This document shows, in pieces, positions 35,135-46,484 of a stretch of DNA of 64,000 bases. This DNA is from Mastigias papua (lineage: Eukaryota > Cnidaria > Scyphozoa > Rhizostomeae > Mastigiidae). The notes under the pieces were generated by a model. The model was not told the origin of the DNA. It did not search any database and saw only the letters and a program-made list of their open reading frames with translations. Made by a program: the position numbers and the translations under genes. The DNA lies in the NCBI GenBank assembly GCA_964019165.1, contig OZ025282.1, positions 14,082,229 through 14,146,228 of the forward strand. The letters are read 5' to 3'. Positions within the stretch are counted from its first letter, which is position 1; each line of letters starts with the position of its first letter.

Positions 35135-35235
35135 TGTGAGACGTGCATCTACTATACCCCATTATAATCCCGCCCCCGTGCGGTAGGAAATAGCGCAAAA
35201 TTTTTCTGGAACATTGAAGCAGGAGTAAGGGCAGG
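35135..35235 (+). repeat. Dispersed repeat, copy 2 (first copy at 22710-22830)
   Basis: Shares TGCGGTAGGAAATAG, TAAGGGCAGG and surrounding blocks in the same order as copy 1. Here it follows gypsy A and precedes (TA)n tracts. No tRNA-like sequence follows this copy. Confidence 0.6.
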
Positions 35236-35346
35236 CATTTACACTGGTCAGAACCGGTTTCATTTATGCAAGAGGAATCATCTGCTGGAACTGTTAAGTG
35301 GAATTTTATCACATATACTGCTTTGGATATAATAGATCTTAAGTAG

Positions 35347-35381
<35 letters not shown>
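35347..35381. repeat. (TA)n microsatellite, short
   Basis: About 35 bp of TA repeats. Confidence 0.9.
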
Positions 35382-35383
<2 letters not shown>

Positions 35384-35452
35384 AATAAAATAGTAATATT
35401 CAAAGCTCTACGTACGTATTGAGCACTTTATACAGGCCTAGGTTGTCTGTAC

Positions 35453-35599
<147 letters not shown>

Positions 35600-35605
35600 A
35601 ACTAA

Positions 35606-35805
35606 ACCTAAGCCGCATCCACAACGTATATAAATTACATAAATAGAATAAACCACAAATATACTATCCTTTAAGTAAACGTTTCGATCAGAATCTTCAT
35701 CAGTACATATCAGTACAGTACATCTTCATCAGTATATATATATATATATGCAAGCTGATCCTAAGCCGCATCCACAACGTTTATAAATTGTATAGAATAA
35801 ATTGT
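35606..35805. repeat. Direct repeat pair with hammerhead-like core between
   Basis: Two copies of a segment of about 45 bp (CTAAGCCGCATCCACAACGT, then TATAAATT..ATA.AATAAA) start at about 35608 and 35761. Between them the minus strand reads GTA, CTGATGA, A, GAT-TCTG-ATC, GAA, ACGT, T, TAC (35706-35675), the same minimal hammerhead-like layout as in the 22281-22408 palindrome, with a conserved GAT/ATC stem and a changed loop. A second CTGATGAAG lies further left in minus-strand sense. This looks like a Penelope-type terminal structure. Confidence 0.55.
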
Positions 35806-36934
35806 CTACAAGTTGAACCTCCATTAGTCGACTGCCGGCTATGTCGAACTCATCCGATCCCGAATGTTTTCTTAATTACCTAGATTTTGGTATGCTTAAT
35901 GTATAGGAAGCTTCCCCCGTTAAGTCGAACTCCTGGTGTGTCGAATAACTCCATAAGTTGAACAAATTGATCCATAAATAGCTCTCCTCAACAAATAATT
36001 CCGGTTAAGTGGAAAAAAAATAAAAAATTACAAAGAAAATGCGATCAAAGAAAAGTCTTGCCAGCATCTTGATCAACAGCACATCAACTTATCTTGCCCG
36101 GTACACTCTGTTTCATAAGAACCAGTAAAATTGAGGTTCAAGCTGACTGTTTATCAAATTTTCCTGAACTATGAGGCGGAATTGTTCTTAAGTTGTTCTT
36201 ATAATACGAGTATGTAGGCTTTTATAAATAAATAGAAGACAATATGCAAATTAACATAGATGTTTTAATTGATTGAAACCTAAATATCACAACCAAAATG
36301 TTCTCTCTTGAATATTAATGTTTCTTATTGATTTAAATTGACATGAATTCCGTATGACATTCAAACTTCAGTTTGCACTGGACATGCATTCCATCTCCGT
36401 AGCTACTATTTTCTTCTTGCCCTTTCACTTTATCTATGCATTTCATTACTGTGAGATCTGCATTCAGGAAATGAAATATAGTATTTACATACTTTCCATT
36501 GCTACCATTCTTCAATTGGCAAATGGTCTTTTCTCAAAACTTAAAATATTGCATATTTGTTGATGAGATATGATGGTTCTAGTACTACTGGTGACTCTTA
36601 TCCAAGAAGCGTTTTCCAACTTTCCTTTTAGACTTGCTAACCTTTGATGAATAAATCAATCTCTAAAACAGCTGACATTGCTTTGCACTGTGTCGTTCTC
36701 TGGGCAAATAATTAAATGGAAATGGCCATATTGACTCCAGCGATATGTAACTGAATGGAACAAATCTAATGATGATATGACTGAGGATCTTACTTGTGTT
36801 TGACATTGTATTAACATTGAGTTGCAAAATTAGAAATCTATCTTGCACTGTATTGGCACACATTAAATCAATTCACATGAAAATAACAAATAATTTCACA
36901 TTATAACAGCAGGATTACACGAAAAATAGTCAGT

Positions 36935-38527
36935 CAAAGGTAGTACGCCAAGTTATTTTGGATCATCTCCATTGTCAAAACATCAGTAAAAGAAGACGCA
37001 GGCTTGTTATCAAATTATTAAAGGAGAGATAAAATGCACTGAAAGACCTTGAGAAAGGTGTTTCGAATAAAGATGTTGCGCTGAAATACAGATTGCCTCG
37101 AAGTACTATGTAAACTTGGATGAAGAATAAAGAAAACGCTTTCCATGCTTTGGAGATTGGAAAGAGTCCAATAAAACAAACTAAGTATGAAAAATGCAAA
37201 AATTGAAAGCCTAGAAAAATGTTTATACTAGTGGTTCTTATATGCTAGAAGCCAAAACATGCCAATAAACGGTATAATTCTGAATGAAAAGACAATTTTC
37301 TTTGCTAAAGAGTTGAATATTCAAGATTTTTCAGGATCATATGGTTTGCTAGAATGATGGAGAAGCAGAAACAACATTTCCTTCAAGGCAATGCAGGAGA
37401 GGCAAATTCATACACATCTGAGATGACAGCTTTTGTTTTTTTTTTTTAATATCAATATAAAAAGTTACAATATAATGCTGCATTCTACTATACTCTAATT
37501 ACTATACAATACTACAAGGAACTATACCATGGGGAGCAAACGACAATGTCTACCCCATGGCAACACATTAAGACATACAATTGAACTAAACAAACACCCA
37601 CAGAACGATACACACAATATACGATACTGACAGATTCTGGAGTCTGTTTCACACCGGGTCACCTGATAGATGACAGCTTTAAGGGGCGAAATGTCCTGCC
37701 TATCATTCGTTCAAAGTACAGGTTGAAGATATCCACAATGCCGATGAATTTGGCCTTGTCTTTCAATCCCTCCCTAATACTGAAAAGACTTTCGATCTAA
37801 CAGCTGAAAAGTGTATTGGAGGAAAACTCGACCAAGTTGGCTGATTGGTTTTTGCGGCCGAAAATGCATTTGGGGAAATTTTCCAATGTTTATCATTGGA
37901 AAATCTGCTAAACCGCGATGTTTTTCTGGAGTTAGACACCTTCCTTGCAAATACAGGCCATAGAAAAAAATCTGGATGGATTGTCGATTATTTATAGAGT
38001 GGTTCAAAGAGCTAGACAGACGATTTGTGACAGAGAAGCTAAATGTTGTCCTTCTAATTGACAATTGCTTAGTACATTCAACAGTTGAATTTCTTAAAGT
38101 TATTAACCTGTTTCTGCTACCTTCAAATACAACGACAGTAACACCACCAATCGATCCAGGTATTAATCTATCGCTGAAAGCACATTACAGAACCATCGCA
38201 ATCAGAAAGTTTATCGTAGCAGTAGTTGCCAAAAAGCTACTACCAAAATTTATTTCTTTGTAAGCAATGAATATGATGGTCATGGAATAATGTGAGCACA
38301 TCAAAAATTACAGAGAAAAATCCTTCTGTTGAGTCTACTAATCTAACGATTGATGCAACAATTGAAACTGATCAAAGCACTTCTGAATGCATTGCTCTAT
38401 CTGATGAAGGAATCGTCTTAGAACTCCTTCCAGGTGAATGCAGCCAAGAAGAAGACATTGAAGCAGAGGAAATAAACTCTCCACTGTTACTGCTCCTTCT
38501 AAAAAATTGTGCACAGTGCAATAGATG
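36935..38527 (+). pseudogene. Tigger/CENP-B-like transposase, decayed
   Basis: The N-terminal helix-turn-helix is visible: LKDLEKGVSNKDVALKYRLP, then STM*TWMKNKENAF (about 37040-37140). A second DNA-binding block is degraded (WFARMMEKQKQHFLQ, GEANSYTSEMTA). After the LINE insertion the DDE domain appears in pieces: RSKYRLKIS, KCIGGKLDQVG, then the open frame 37976-38263 with WFKELDRRFV, VVLLIDNCLVHS and LFLLPSNTTTVTPPIDPGIN, then LSLKAHYRTIAIRKF. The second and third acidic residues (IDNC, PIDPG) are kept and the first block is frameshifted. An acidic tail (38292-38527) matches the usual Tigger C-terminus. Stops throughout. Confidence 0.7.
37434..37667 (-). mobile_element. LINE 3'-tail insertion with 13-bp target duplication
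   Basis: AGATGACAGCTTT occurs on both sides (37421-37433 and 37668-37680). The insert begins with a T run (the poly-A tail of a minus-strand copy). Its sequence, for example GGGGAGCAAACGACAATGTC then TACCCCATGG, resembles the 3' UTR of the LINE at 61517-63950 (GGGGAGCAAAAGGCCGTGTC, TACCCC). It splits the transposase between SEMTAF and KGRNVLP, showing that the LINE family was active after the Tigger element arrived. Confidence 0.85.
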
Positions 38528-38753
38528 AGCTATATCTTTTATTGTATTCTAGATTATAAAATGTATCAATTCTGGTAATAGTTGTGCTCTGATTGCATTT
38601 GAAAAACTTATTGGATGGATATCATTTCCTGTCAACTGTGGGGGCAATTAGAAGGAAACTTCGTTATTCAATAATATAAACCCAGACAAGTCGAAACATA
38701 GGTAGGGCGAACAAATTTATGTTTCTCTTGGTCTACATACCAAGGTTCAACTG

Positions 38754-39690
<937 letters not shown>

Positions 39691-39816
39691 TCTTCAAGTA
39701 ACAATGGTGAATAGGTGCCAAGTGGCCAATCATACGGCTAACTGGACACAATATTCATTATATCATGTGTATCCGCATCTGGCTATATATTTCGGTTCAC
39801 CTTTCTGTCGCTATCC

Positions 39817-39877
39817 CATGTTTCATACTCTGATGAGTGTCGGAGGAGAAAGAGCTTTTCAGTATGACTAAAACATG
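39817..39877 (+). ncRNA. Degenerate hammerhead ribozyme downstream of Penelope copy 2
   Basis: CATACT (39824-39829) directly precedes CTGATGA (39830-39836). GAA is at 39848-39850, then AGAGCTTTT, C, and AGTATG (39861-39866) complementary to CATACT. The stem extends outward with CATGTTT (39817-39823) and AAACATG (39871-39877) around a 4-nt ACTA bulge. Helix II is poorly paired, as if one base was lost before GAA, and helix III is weak (AGA/TTT). Its position, about 145 nt after the GIY-YIG frame, mirrors the intact motif at 21067-21113. Confidence 0.5.
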
Positions 39878-40030
39878 CTGCAACTTCTTAGTGCTATAGT
39901 GACGTTCTGTAATACCAACAGACTTTTCAATCATAGAATATTTTAATCGCACATTAATAAATATGACTTCTTGTCATTTACGGCTACAGGAACTCGTATA
40001 CCGTGTAGTAAATATATATACAGAACACAT

Positions 40031-40390
40031 TATCATCATCATCATCATCATCATCATTTATTTATTTTCAGTAGGCTAACCTAATATAATAGCTACATTA
40101 CAGCTAATTAAGGCCTACTCTAAATTACAAATATCTAAAATAAAATGTTATAAAAATGAAATTTACAACGTGTGCATATATACAAAAAGATTAAGTGGTA
40201 AAAACGTCTATCCCGTCAGGAACCCCACTTTTGGGATATAAGTCTTGCATTCTAGAGAACTAGCTCACATTCTATTCGAGGCGATAATATTGAATTTATT
40301 AACATAGTAATGCTTCATTGAATCTAATGTTAGTTTTCTAGAGCAATTGTTATTTGTATCAGCTCAACAGCCTAGTGACAATTAGGATTT
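40031..40390 (-). repeat. Probable LINE 3' end with (GAT)n tail
   Basis: In minus-strand sense the segment ends ...AATAAATAAATGATGATGATG (nine GAT-type units at 40032-40056 on the plus strand as ATC). AATAAATAAATGATGATG endings are common in RTE/CR1-like LINEs. The body has no clear coding left. Confidence 0.35.
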
Positions 40391-40588
40391 GGATAGAACA
40401 AAAATTTTGGCTATGTTCAAAATGTTCTGTGCATGGCGCTATATGGTAGCATTAGGATTAAATTTCCTACAGTTTTACCAAAATTGTAATCATGTCCGAA
40501 TGCGTATAAAAATTAATGTATTGGTCATATGTGCTAAAGTGCATGCAATGTTGTACTTAAATCCCATATTTCATATTATATATTGCAG

Positions 40589-41191
40589 TCAAAAGGAAAA
40601 TTAGCAGAGGTGAAGAGAACTTTACCAAGATGTCGAAAATCATGCTTGATGTTATTCAAACACACCTACGTGAATTGTTCATAAAAGAATGGAATACAAA
40701 GTACCCTAAAATGAAATGGACAAGTGACAGGGAATGTGGGAAGAACATCCTAAGTAAATTTTCCGAAAATGTACTTAAAAAGAAAGAAAAGAGTGATTAT
40801 ATCAAACTTGTAGAAACAGGCGACGAAATGTACTGGGATACCTCAACATTAGTATTTGTTTTGCTGTATTCAGGCATCGGATTCATGGATGGTCTACGAG
40901 ACAAAAAGGAAAGATCTGATCCATTACGGAAGAGTGAACAAATCGATATCATCAGGGAATTGAGAAATAGCGTTTTCGCCCATCGATCAAGCATGAAGTG
41001 TTCAAACGAGGAGCTTAATAAATTCTCTATCAAAATAAAAGGCATTGCATTTAGCCTATTTGGAGAACGTGCAAAGCATGAAATTGAGCAGATTGAAAAT
41101 TCACACATAGTGGGGAGAATCGAGCATGGAGACAAGAACAAGCAAGACAAAGAGTTCATTATTTACCAGGCTCTGCAGTCACGAGTCAAAG
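40589..41191 (+). CDS. Internal exon encoding a HEPN domain (DZIP3-type), copy 2
   Basis: The frame is open from the acceptor ATATTGCAG (ends 40588) to the donor CAAAG|GTAAGT (exon end 41191). That is 603 bp with phase 1 at both ends, as in the exon at 15265-15867. Residues LRELFIKEW (about 25-33), KW (41-42), WDTSTLVFVLLYSGIGFMDG (about 81-100) and then RELRNSVFAHRS supply the HEPN signature, with R-N-x4-H (R-x5-H) intact. A charged region (SNEELNKFSIKIKGIAF) and a tail ending LQSRVK follow. HEPN domains with this motif can be RNases, and the DZIP3-type version occurs in invertebrate NACHT and RING proteins. No neighbouring exon was identified, so it may be a module of a larger gene or a duplicate exon. 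An ATG at 40630 is in frame but lies inside the exon. Confidence 0.7.
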
Positions 41192-42739
41192 GTAAGTTCA
41201 AGGCATCTATAACACTTGCAAAAACTCATAGAAAACTGATGTCATAAACTTTGAAGGATTACTTGACATTCAGGCATGAAATGTATGAGATAAAAGTTGT
41301 CAAAACTGATTGGATAGCTGTGTTGGCTATAAAGAAAGTGAAAGACAATGGGGAAGTCCCTTAGCCTAGTACGGTTTGTTCGCACAACCTTTGCTACAAA
41401 ATGTCATTGCTTCTTGCAGCTTATCTGTGACTTCACCTTTCCATGCTATTTTGGTAGAATCAATTGTACCGAACCTGTAGGAAAGTTTGAAAGGGTATTA
41501 ATCTTTATAAGGCTAAAACTAATTTCCAAGTTACATATGATGAGCATAGGGGTATAAACTGAGAGGGGCAAGTCCTCATATAAAGAGCTATTAATAATAA
41601 GCTAGTATCCATCATGTTGATAAGCCATAGAATGTTCTAGGATAATTTTCCTCAGATCAATGATTCAAAAGTATGCATTTCAAATTGTGCACTGATTGCA
41701 TTGTAAATTGCGAATTCATATTGCATTCATACACCAATTTGCAATAAGCTATGTGTGACCTTGCTACGTTTTATCATTCCTCCATTTGGTCCTCATCAGG
41801 ACATTTTGGATGATAATAATCAAGTCTGTGATTTATCAAATCATGACTGAGAGAGGATTTTGTCTGCTGTTTGGTCAGCAATAACTATCTTTGTGTAAAG
41901 CATCGACAAACTAGTCACCTAGGTGAAACGCCAGCCCTGTCATTAACTCAATCTATAGTAAGCAGGTATGTAGCTTGCAGGAACTGTTGGGTGGTTTTAA
42001 ACTTGGCCATTAAAAGTAAATTTAGAGGACTTCGTCGTTCAGGACAACGCACATTGACTCAACGTACTTAGTGGACTTTCAGTTAGTGGTAAGGCACTAT
42101 CTGGCAATGCATATACATTCACTAATGGAATATTGCCCTGGGGCGGTGGCTGGAGCTATAACTCTCATTCCTACTTTTGCAGAAAATGTCTTCTCCCCCC
42201 CTTTTTCAACGCTAATTTTAACATTTTTTTAGATCGATGCATTGCACTAGTTAGTGAAACTTGTTCTGTTGCTTAGAACGCAACCATGTTTCATACTCCT
42301 ATTTCCCCACAAGGTGTATACATGTGGCACTACCATTGTAAAGGACCATAAGTATAGATTTTCTCATTATTCACAGTTCTGAAATGATTCTGGAAGGGAA
42401 TAACGTTAATAGGGTTCTTCTCAGTAAACGAAAAAGTTCAGTGTTGTTTCTGAGTACAAACCGTTAACAGATTGTTTGCACCCCGAGACAAAGGGTGCCC
42501 AAATCAATTCATTGTAAGCGTCAAATATTCAATTCTTTACTAACAGCTGGCATCTCTCTAGATACCTGGAAAATTGCAAGGAATGTTAGCTCCATGTTAC
42601 ACAGGAAGCAAGGATAATCTGAAAAATGACAGGCCAAGTTTTGTTTCGTTGTTATTCATTTCAGAATGCTGTTCATGTTCAGGTTGTGAATTAATTGATT
42701 GAAAATGTTGGTAGAAAATCAAGACGCTGTTATAAAACT
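41192..42739. other. No gene recognised after HEPN exon 2
   Basis: Starts with a consensus 5' splice site (GTAAGT) and is presumably intron. No further domain was seen on either strand. Confidence 0.35.
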
Positions 42740-43720
42740 ACAATTGACAATTACATCAATAATAAAAGGTACTGATGACAAGGTTTCTAATATTGATTGC
42801 AAGAGGTGGACACAGCGTTTCTTTTAACAGTAAGAAAACCATAGACATTGTTGACCACAAAGTTCTACTTGACAATCTTGAAACCGATAAAGTCAAATAT
42901 ACTGAGAAAAAATGGTTTAGGTCAGTCCTTGATGAAAGAAGATAGTTCTGCAGTGCTAATGCGTACAATTCCAAGAATATGAGACCGTCATATGGAATTC
43001 ATAAATGACCATGTCTAGGTCCTCTCATATTTACTCTTTATCTAAATTATTTTGTAAAATTTGTGCAATTCTACGCATGAAACAATATCTGACGACGTCG
43101 TTAGAAAAACTGGGATAGAGCTTTACAAGATCTCACATATCGGGCGAGGATCAAAAGCAAGAGCTCAAGCCCAGAAAGACCAAATATATTATATAGAGGT
43201 ATCCTAGAAGGATAAATGCAATTATTGACATCGCTAAGTTCGCTATGATTATGGTGGACATCAAGTTAGCGCACAATATGAAGTTTCTTGGCTGGTTGTA
43301 GATGAGAAACTAAACCGTAATGACAACACTAAATCCTTACAGAGAAACTCTAAGAAAAAACTCCGAATTCTGCAGCATTTCAAGAATTGAGCCTTTTGTA
43401 GTATAAAACATGGTAGAATTAAGGACGAATGGCAAGGAAGCTGGTTAATAGATTGAAATCCCAACGAGCTCAGCTAATCAACAATGAATTTTGCTTAGAA
43501 AGATTGTTGAATAAATTTAGATAAAGATGCAAAATCTCTAGCTATAATATTGGAAACTGTAGGAATCTTGAAATCCCAAAGACAAACTCTGAAAAGGCCA
43601 TAAAGAGCTTTCACTATAAATATGCTTTGGTTGGGAACAGCATTCCAAATATCGGCATAGAGTTCCCTACACTTTATAAATTTAATAGAGCTAAATTTAA
43701 TTTAATAGTCCATTAAAAAG
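42740..43720 (+). pseudogene. CR1/Jockey-like LINE reverse transcriptase relic
   Basis: Shifting frames give KKTIDIVDHKVLLDNLETDK, KKWFRSVLDERR, MRPSYGIHK then CLGPLIFTLYLNYFVKFVQ (the equivalents of GVPQGS..GPLLF..YINDL), HNMKFLGWL then DEKLNRNDNTKSLQ-like sequence, LVNRLKSQRAQLINNEF, and CKISSYNIGNCRNLEIPKT (about 43530-43580), ending at about 43715. The YADD box is not readable. It shares its C-terminal layout with the relic at 16543-19150, but the sequence is distinct. Confidence 0.6.
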
Positions 43721-44069
43721 GGGTCAGTGAGGTCTTCATTTCTTCAGACAACCATGTACTAAATTGAACGATTGTCAATAATAATACTGTTTGAAAGAAG
43801 GCATTAAATGATTGACTTCTACATCCATGTCTCTCCATATCCTCGCAAACAATTTAAGTGAATTTTCAAGCACCCTTAAAGCGATTATTTACATATTAGC
43901 AAATTTTACAGTAATATGTGCTGACAATATGGTAGTTTTTCCGCTTCGAAGTCTAATTATATATTTAATGATACAAGCAGGAAATATTGCAAACGAAAGC
44001 ACAGAGTTTCATGTGCATATAGTAACTAGACTCTATCGTACGCTATATATAAATATCTATATGGATATT
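43721..44069. other. No gene recognised
   Basis: AT-rich spacer between a LINE relic and the putative LTR of gypsy C. Confidence 0.3.
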
Positions 44070-44498
44070 TGTTAACTGCATTGAGTACTCCTAGGTATGT
44101 GATGACTTGAATTCAGTTTAGCTTTACATGTTACATACTGGTTATTTTAAATTGCTACTATTTGGCTTCTTAGGTCACTATGGCGTATAGAGCTGGTTTT
44201 CAGTTATGTTGTCATTAATGTGTAGCGCTATTGTATGTACATATAGGTCGATTTACTATTGTCATGGTAACATAATTCGAGGGTAGATGTTTCTTTTCAT
44301 AATTTATTTTGGGTAATGCAGTAATGGGAATTATTTTTCACCCCATTGTATAATAAAAGAAGCATTCTTGCTTGGATAGTTCAGTTAGGTTCAGTGGAGT
44401 CATGGTGTACTTGTAAGAGTAGGCCGTCGTTCGTTTAAATAATTACTTTAAAGACTGGTTTGCCCTTATTTATCTTGGCTCTCTGAGATAATGTCGCA
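44070..44498 (+). repeat. Putative 5' LTR of gypsy C
   Basis: Begins near TGTTAACTGC, holds a TATA-like TGTATAATAAAAG at about 44347 and ends GTCGCA, two bases before a good primer-binding site TGGCGTCAAAAGTGG (44501). No second copy is in the window, so the left boundary is a guess. Confidence 0.4.
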
Positions 44499-44500
44499 AG

Positions 44501-44515
44501 TGGCGTCAAAAGTGG
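44501..44515 (+). promoter_or_regulatory. Primer-binding site of gypsy C
   Basis: TGGCGTCAAAAGTGG begins with TGG (complement of tRNA CCA) and resembles the TGGCGTCAGAAGTGGGAT sites of many gypsy elements. It lies just after the putative LTR end and about 100 bp before gag. Confidence 0.55.
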
Positions 44516-44589
44516 TATCCTCCGAGCAATCACTGAAGATTTTTTAACTAGTAGATAAAAATACAGGAAGGCAAAACTCATAATAGTCA

Positions 44590-45774
44590 TTGGTGATGGA
44601 TGAAATAAGAAAGCAGCACAACAATCAGGAGGCGGGAATGCGAAAGACCAAGACGTTTGCATGGGTGTACAAAGAGGTCAAAGCAGTGAATTGGTGCAGT
44701 TGATGGAGTGGTTAGCAGCAGTGGTGTAGAGCTAACTAAATAACTAGTGGGGCTCATGTATAAAGTCCAGTACACCAAAACGAGGCTATCTATCTTTTTC
44801 TAAAGCGAGGCTATTGAACAATGGAAGCAATGATTTAGAAGTGGTGGCGCTTCTATAGTATATCATCTACAGCTCTTCTACAGTAGCCCATTGAGCACTT
44901 ACTTGCCAACATCCGCTGAGGTAGTTTGCAAATCTGTGGGATCATATACCAACAAAAATTACATGGTTGCTATGCAAATATAGAACCAGGATCTCTCCAG
45001 CAATAACCTTGGCGTTTCAGCTATGCTATGATACTTGACAAAGTCAGTTATTGTTTGGAATAACTAGGGGGCGCTAACCCCCCCCCAAATAATGAGAAAA
45101 AAAATAACTTCGGGGGCTGAGCCACCCTGAGCCTCCCTTGCTCTACACCACTGGTTAGCAGAAAGAGAAGAAAGACGGAGAGAAGAAGATAAAGAAAGAG
45201 AGAACCTTATGCTACTGTTGGTGGAAAAGATCAGTAGACAACAAATAACAGTGACAGTAGATGTGATGAGTATAGAGGAAATATACTCTGCATTTGGTGT
45301 CAGACTCAATGATGTTCAACAAACGGACAATATGAGAAAAGTAAGGAAGAAATTAAGATGAAATTTGTGAAATAATAGTAATGGAACAGTTGATGGAGAT
45401 CTCAAGATATGGTTGAAAGAAAGTAAGCCAAAAGCAACGATAGAGGTTGGAGAATTAGCATATGATTATATGACAGCAAGAAGGTGTACAAGGAAAAAGC
45501 CAAAAAGATGCTATAAATGCCACCAATTCAGTCACATCGCAGCAAAGTGCTGGAAAAATATACAGAGAGTGCGACAGCAAGCAGGTTAGTCAACATTCAC
45601 AAAAGCGAGTGGTTCAGCAGGAATTTGAATCCAACTTTGTCACTACAGCAAAAGCCAAGATGCTGTAATTGTACCAGTCTGGGACACATTGCCATGAAAT
45701 GTCCAGGTAACAGAGAAAGACGACAGACAGGACACGATAAATTGAACATGGGGCAATGGGCTAATGATCATTGA
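44590..45774 (+). pseudogene. Gypsy C gag, split by a hAT MITE
   Basis: The frame (VCMGVQRGQSSELVQLMEWL) runs to 44718, and after the MITE continues without a shift as AEREERRREEDKERENLML, LVEKISRQQITVTVDVMSI, then FGVRLNDVQQTDNMRK to a stop at 45361. Past this stop, DLKIWLKESKPKATIEVGEL and AYDYMTARRCTRKK lead to two zinc knuckles, CYKCHQFSHIAAKC (about 45511-45552) and CCNCTSLGHIAMKC (about 45661-45702), the second in another frame. Highly charged N-terminal helices and two knuckles fit a Gmr1-like or related gypsy gag. One stop and at least one shift are present besides the insertion. Confidence 0.65.
44719..45153. mobile_element. hAT-type MITE with perfect ends and 8-bp target duplication
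   Basis: The 435-bp unit starts CAGTGGTGTAGAGC and ends GCTCTACACCACTG, an exact 14-bp inverted repeat. It is flanked by GTTAGCAG on both sides (44711-44718 and 45154-45161). An 8-bp duplication and CAGTGGTGTAG ends are the hAT signature. It has no coding capacity. Removing the unit and one duplication restores the gag frame exactly (EWLAEREERR), which confirms the boundaries. Confidence 0.92.
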
Positions 45775-46475
45775 AAAACACTCAGAATATCGCATAAATG
45801 GCATAGTTGAGAGAAAGGTGACAGAATTACTGCTCGACATTGGGAGCTCATTCGATGCTAGTTTATTACCAGTCGAGAGGAAGATGATTTCAATGCAGTG
45901 TGTGCATGGTGACATGAAGTAGTATATAATCGCAAGTGTGGAAATTGAAATTAATCGGAAAAAGTATTTAGCGGGTGCAGCAGATGTAGATGGCTTACCC
46001 AGACCAGCTATACTGGGCAGAGATGTGAAAGATTTAGTAGCATTGGCACTGGAGGAAGATCAAAGAATGAATACGTCTGTACTGGGCGTTATGACCAGAG
46101 AATAAAGGAAAAGAAAAAATGAAGAAACGATGCACTTGGTGAAAGAAATTATATCTGACATAAGGCCGAAACAGCTTGAAGACATGTGTGACTATGAAGA
46201 TGAAGTTTTTACAAGTGAAGAAAAAGATAGGAAGGTAAGATATCAACAGAAACTACTGAAGAAACAATGGAGGGACATGGAGTCAAAGGAAAGCTTGGAA
46301 AGTGAATAAATTATTGAAGATTGAAGAAGAAGAGAAAAACTGTAAGAGCTGCAGACGACAGACGATTCATTAGTCAAGATCAGGGACATGGTAGTAGACG
46401 GATCTATATCGTATGAAGAGGGTGATTTCTTCACTCACATGACTTCGAACCCTAGACAAACAGAAATGAACATGT
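45775..46475 (+). pseudogene. Gypsy C protease and pre-integrase segment
   Basis: The protease reads ERKVTELLLDIGSSFDASLL (about 45812-45870), with DTG changed to DIG, and later GLPRPAILGRDV. A linker (MHLVKEIISDIRPKQLEDM) and an acid/basic stretch follow to about 46310. After stops comes QTTDDSLVKIRDMVVDG then SISYEEGDFF, the usual lead-in of a gypsy integrase. This means the integrase follows the protease directly, with no reverse transcriptase between. A LINE is inserted at 46485. Confidence 0.6.
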
Positions 46476-46484
46476 GATTTATCA

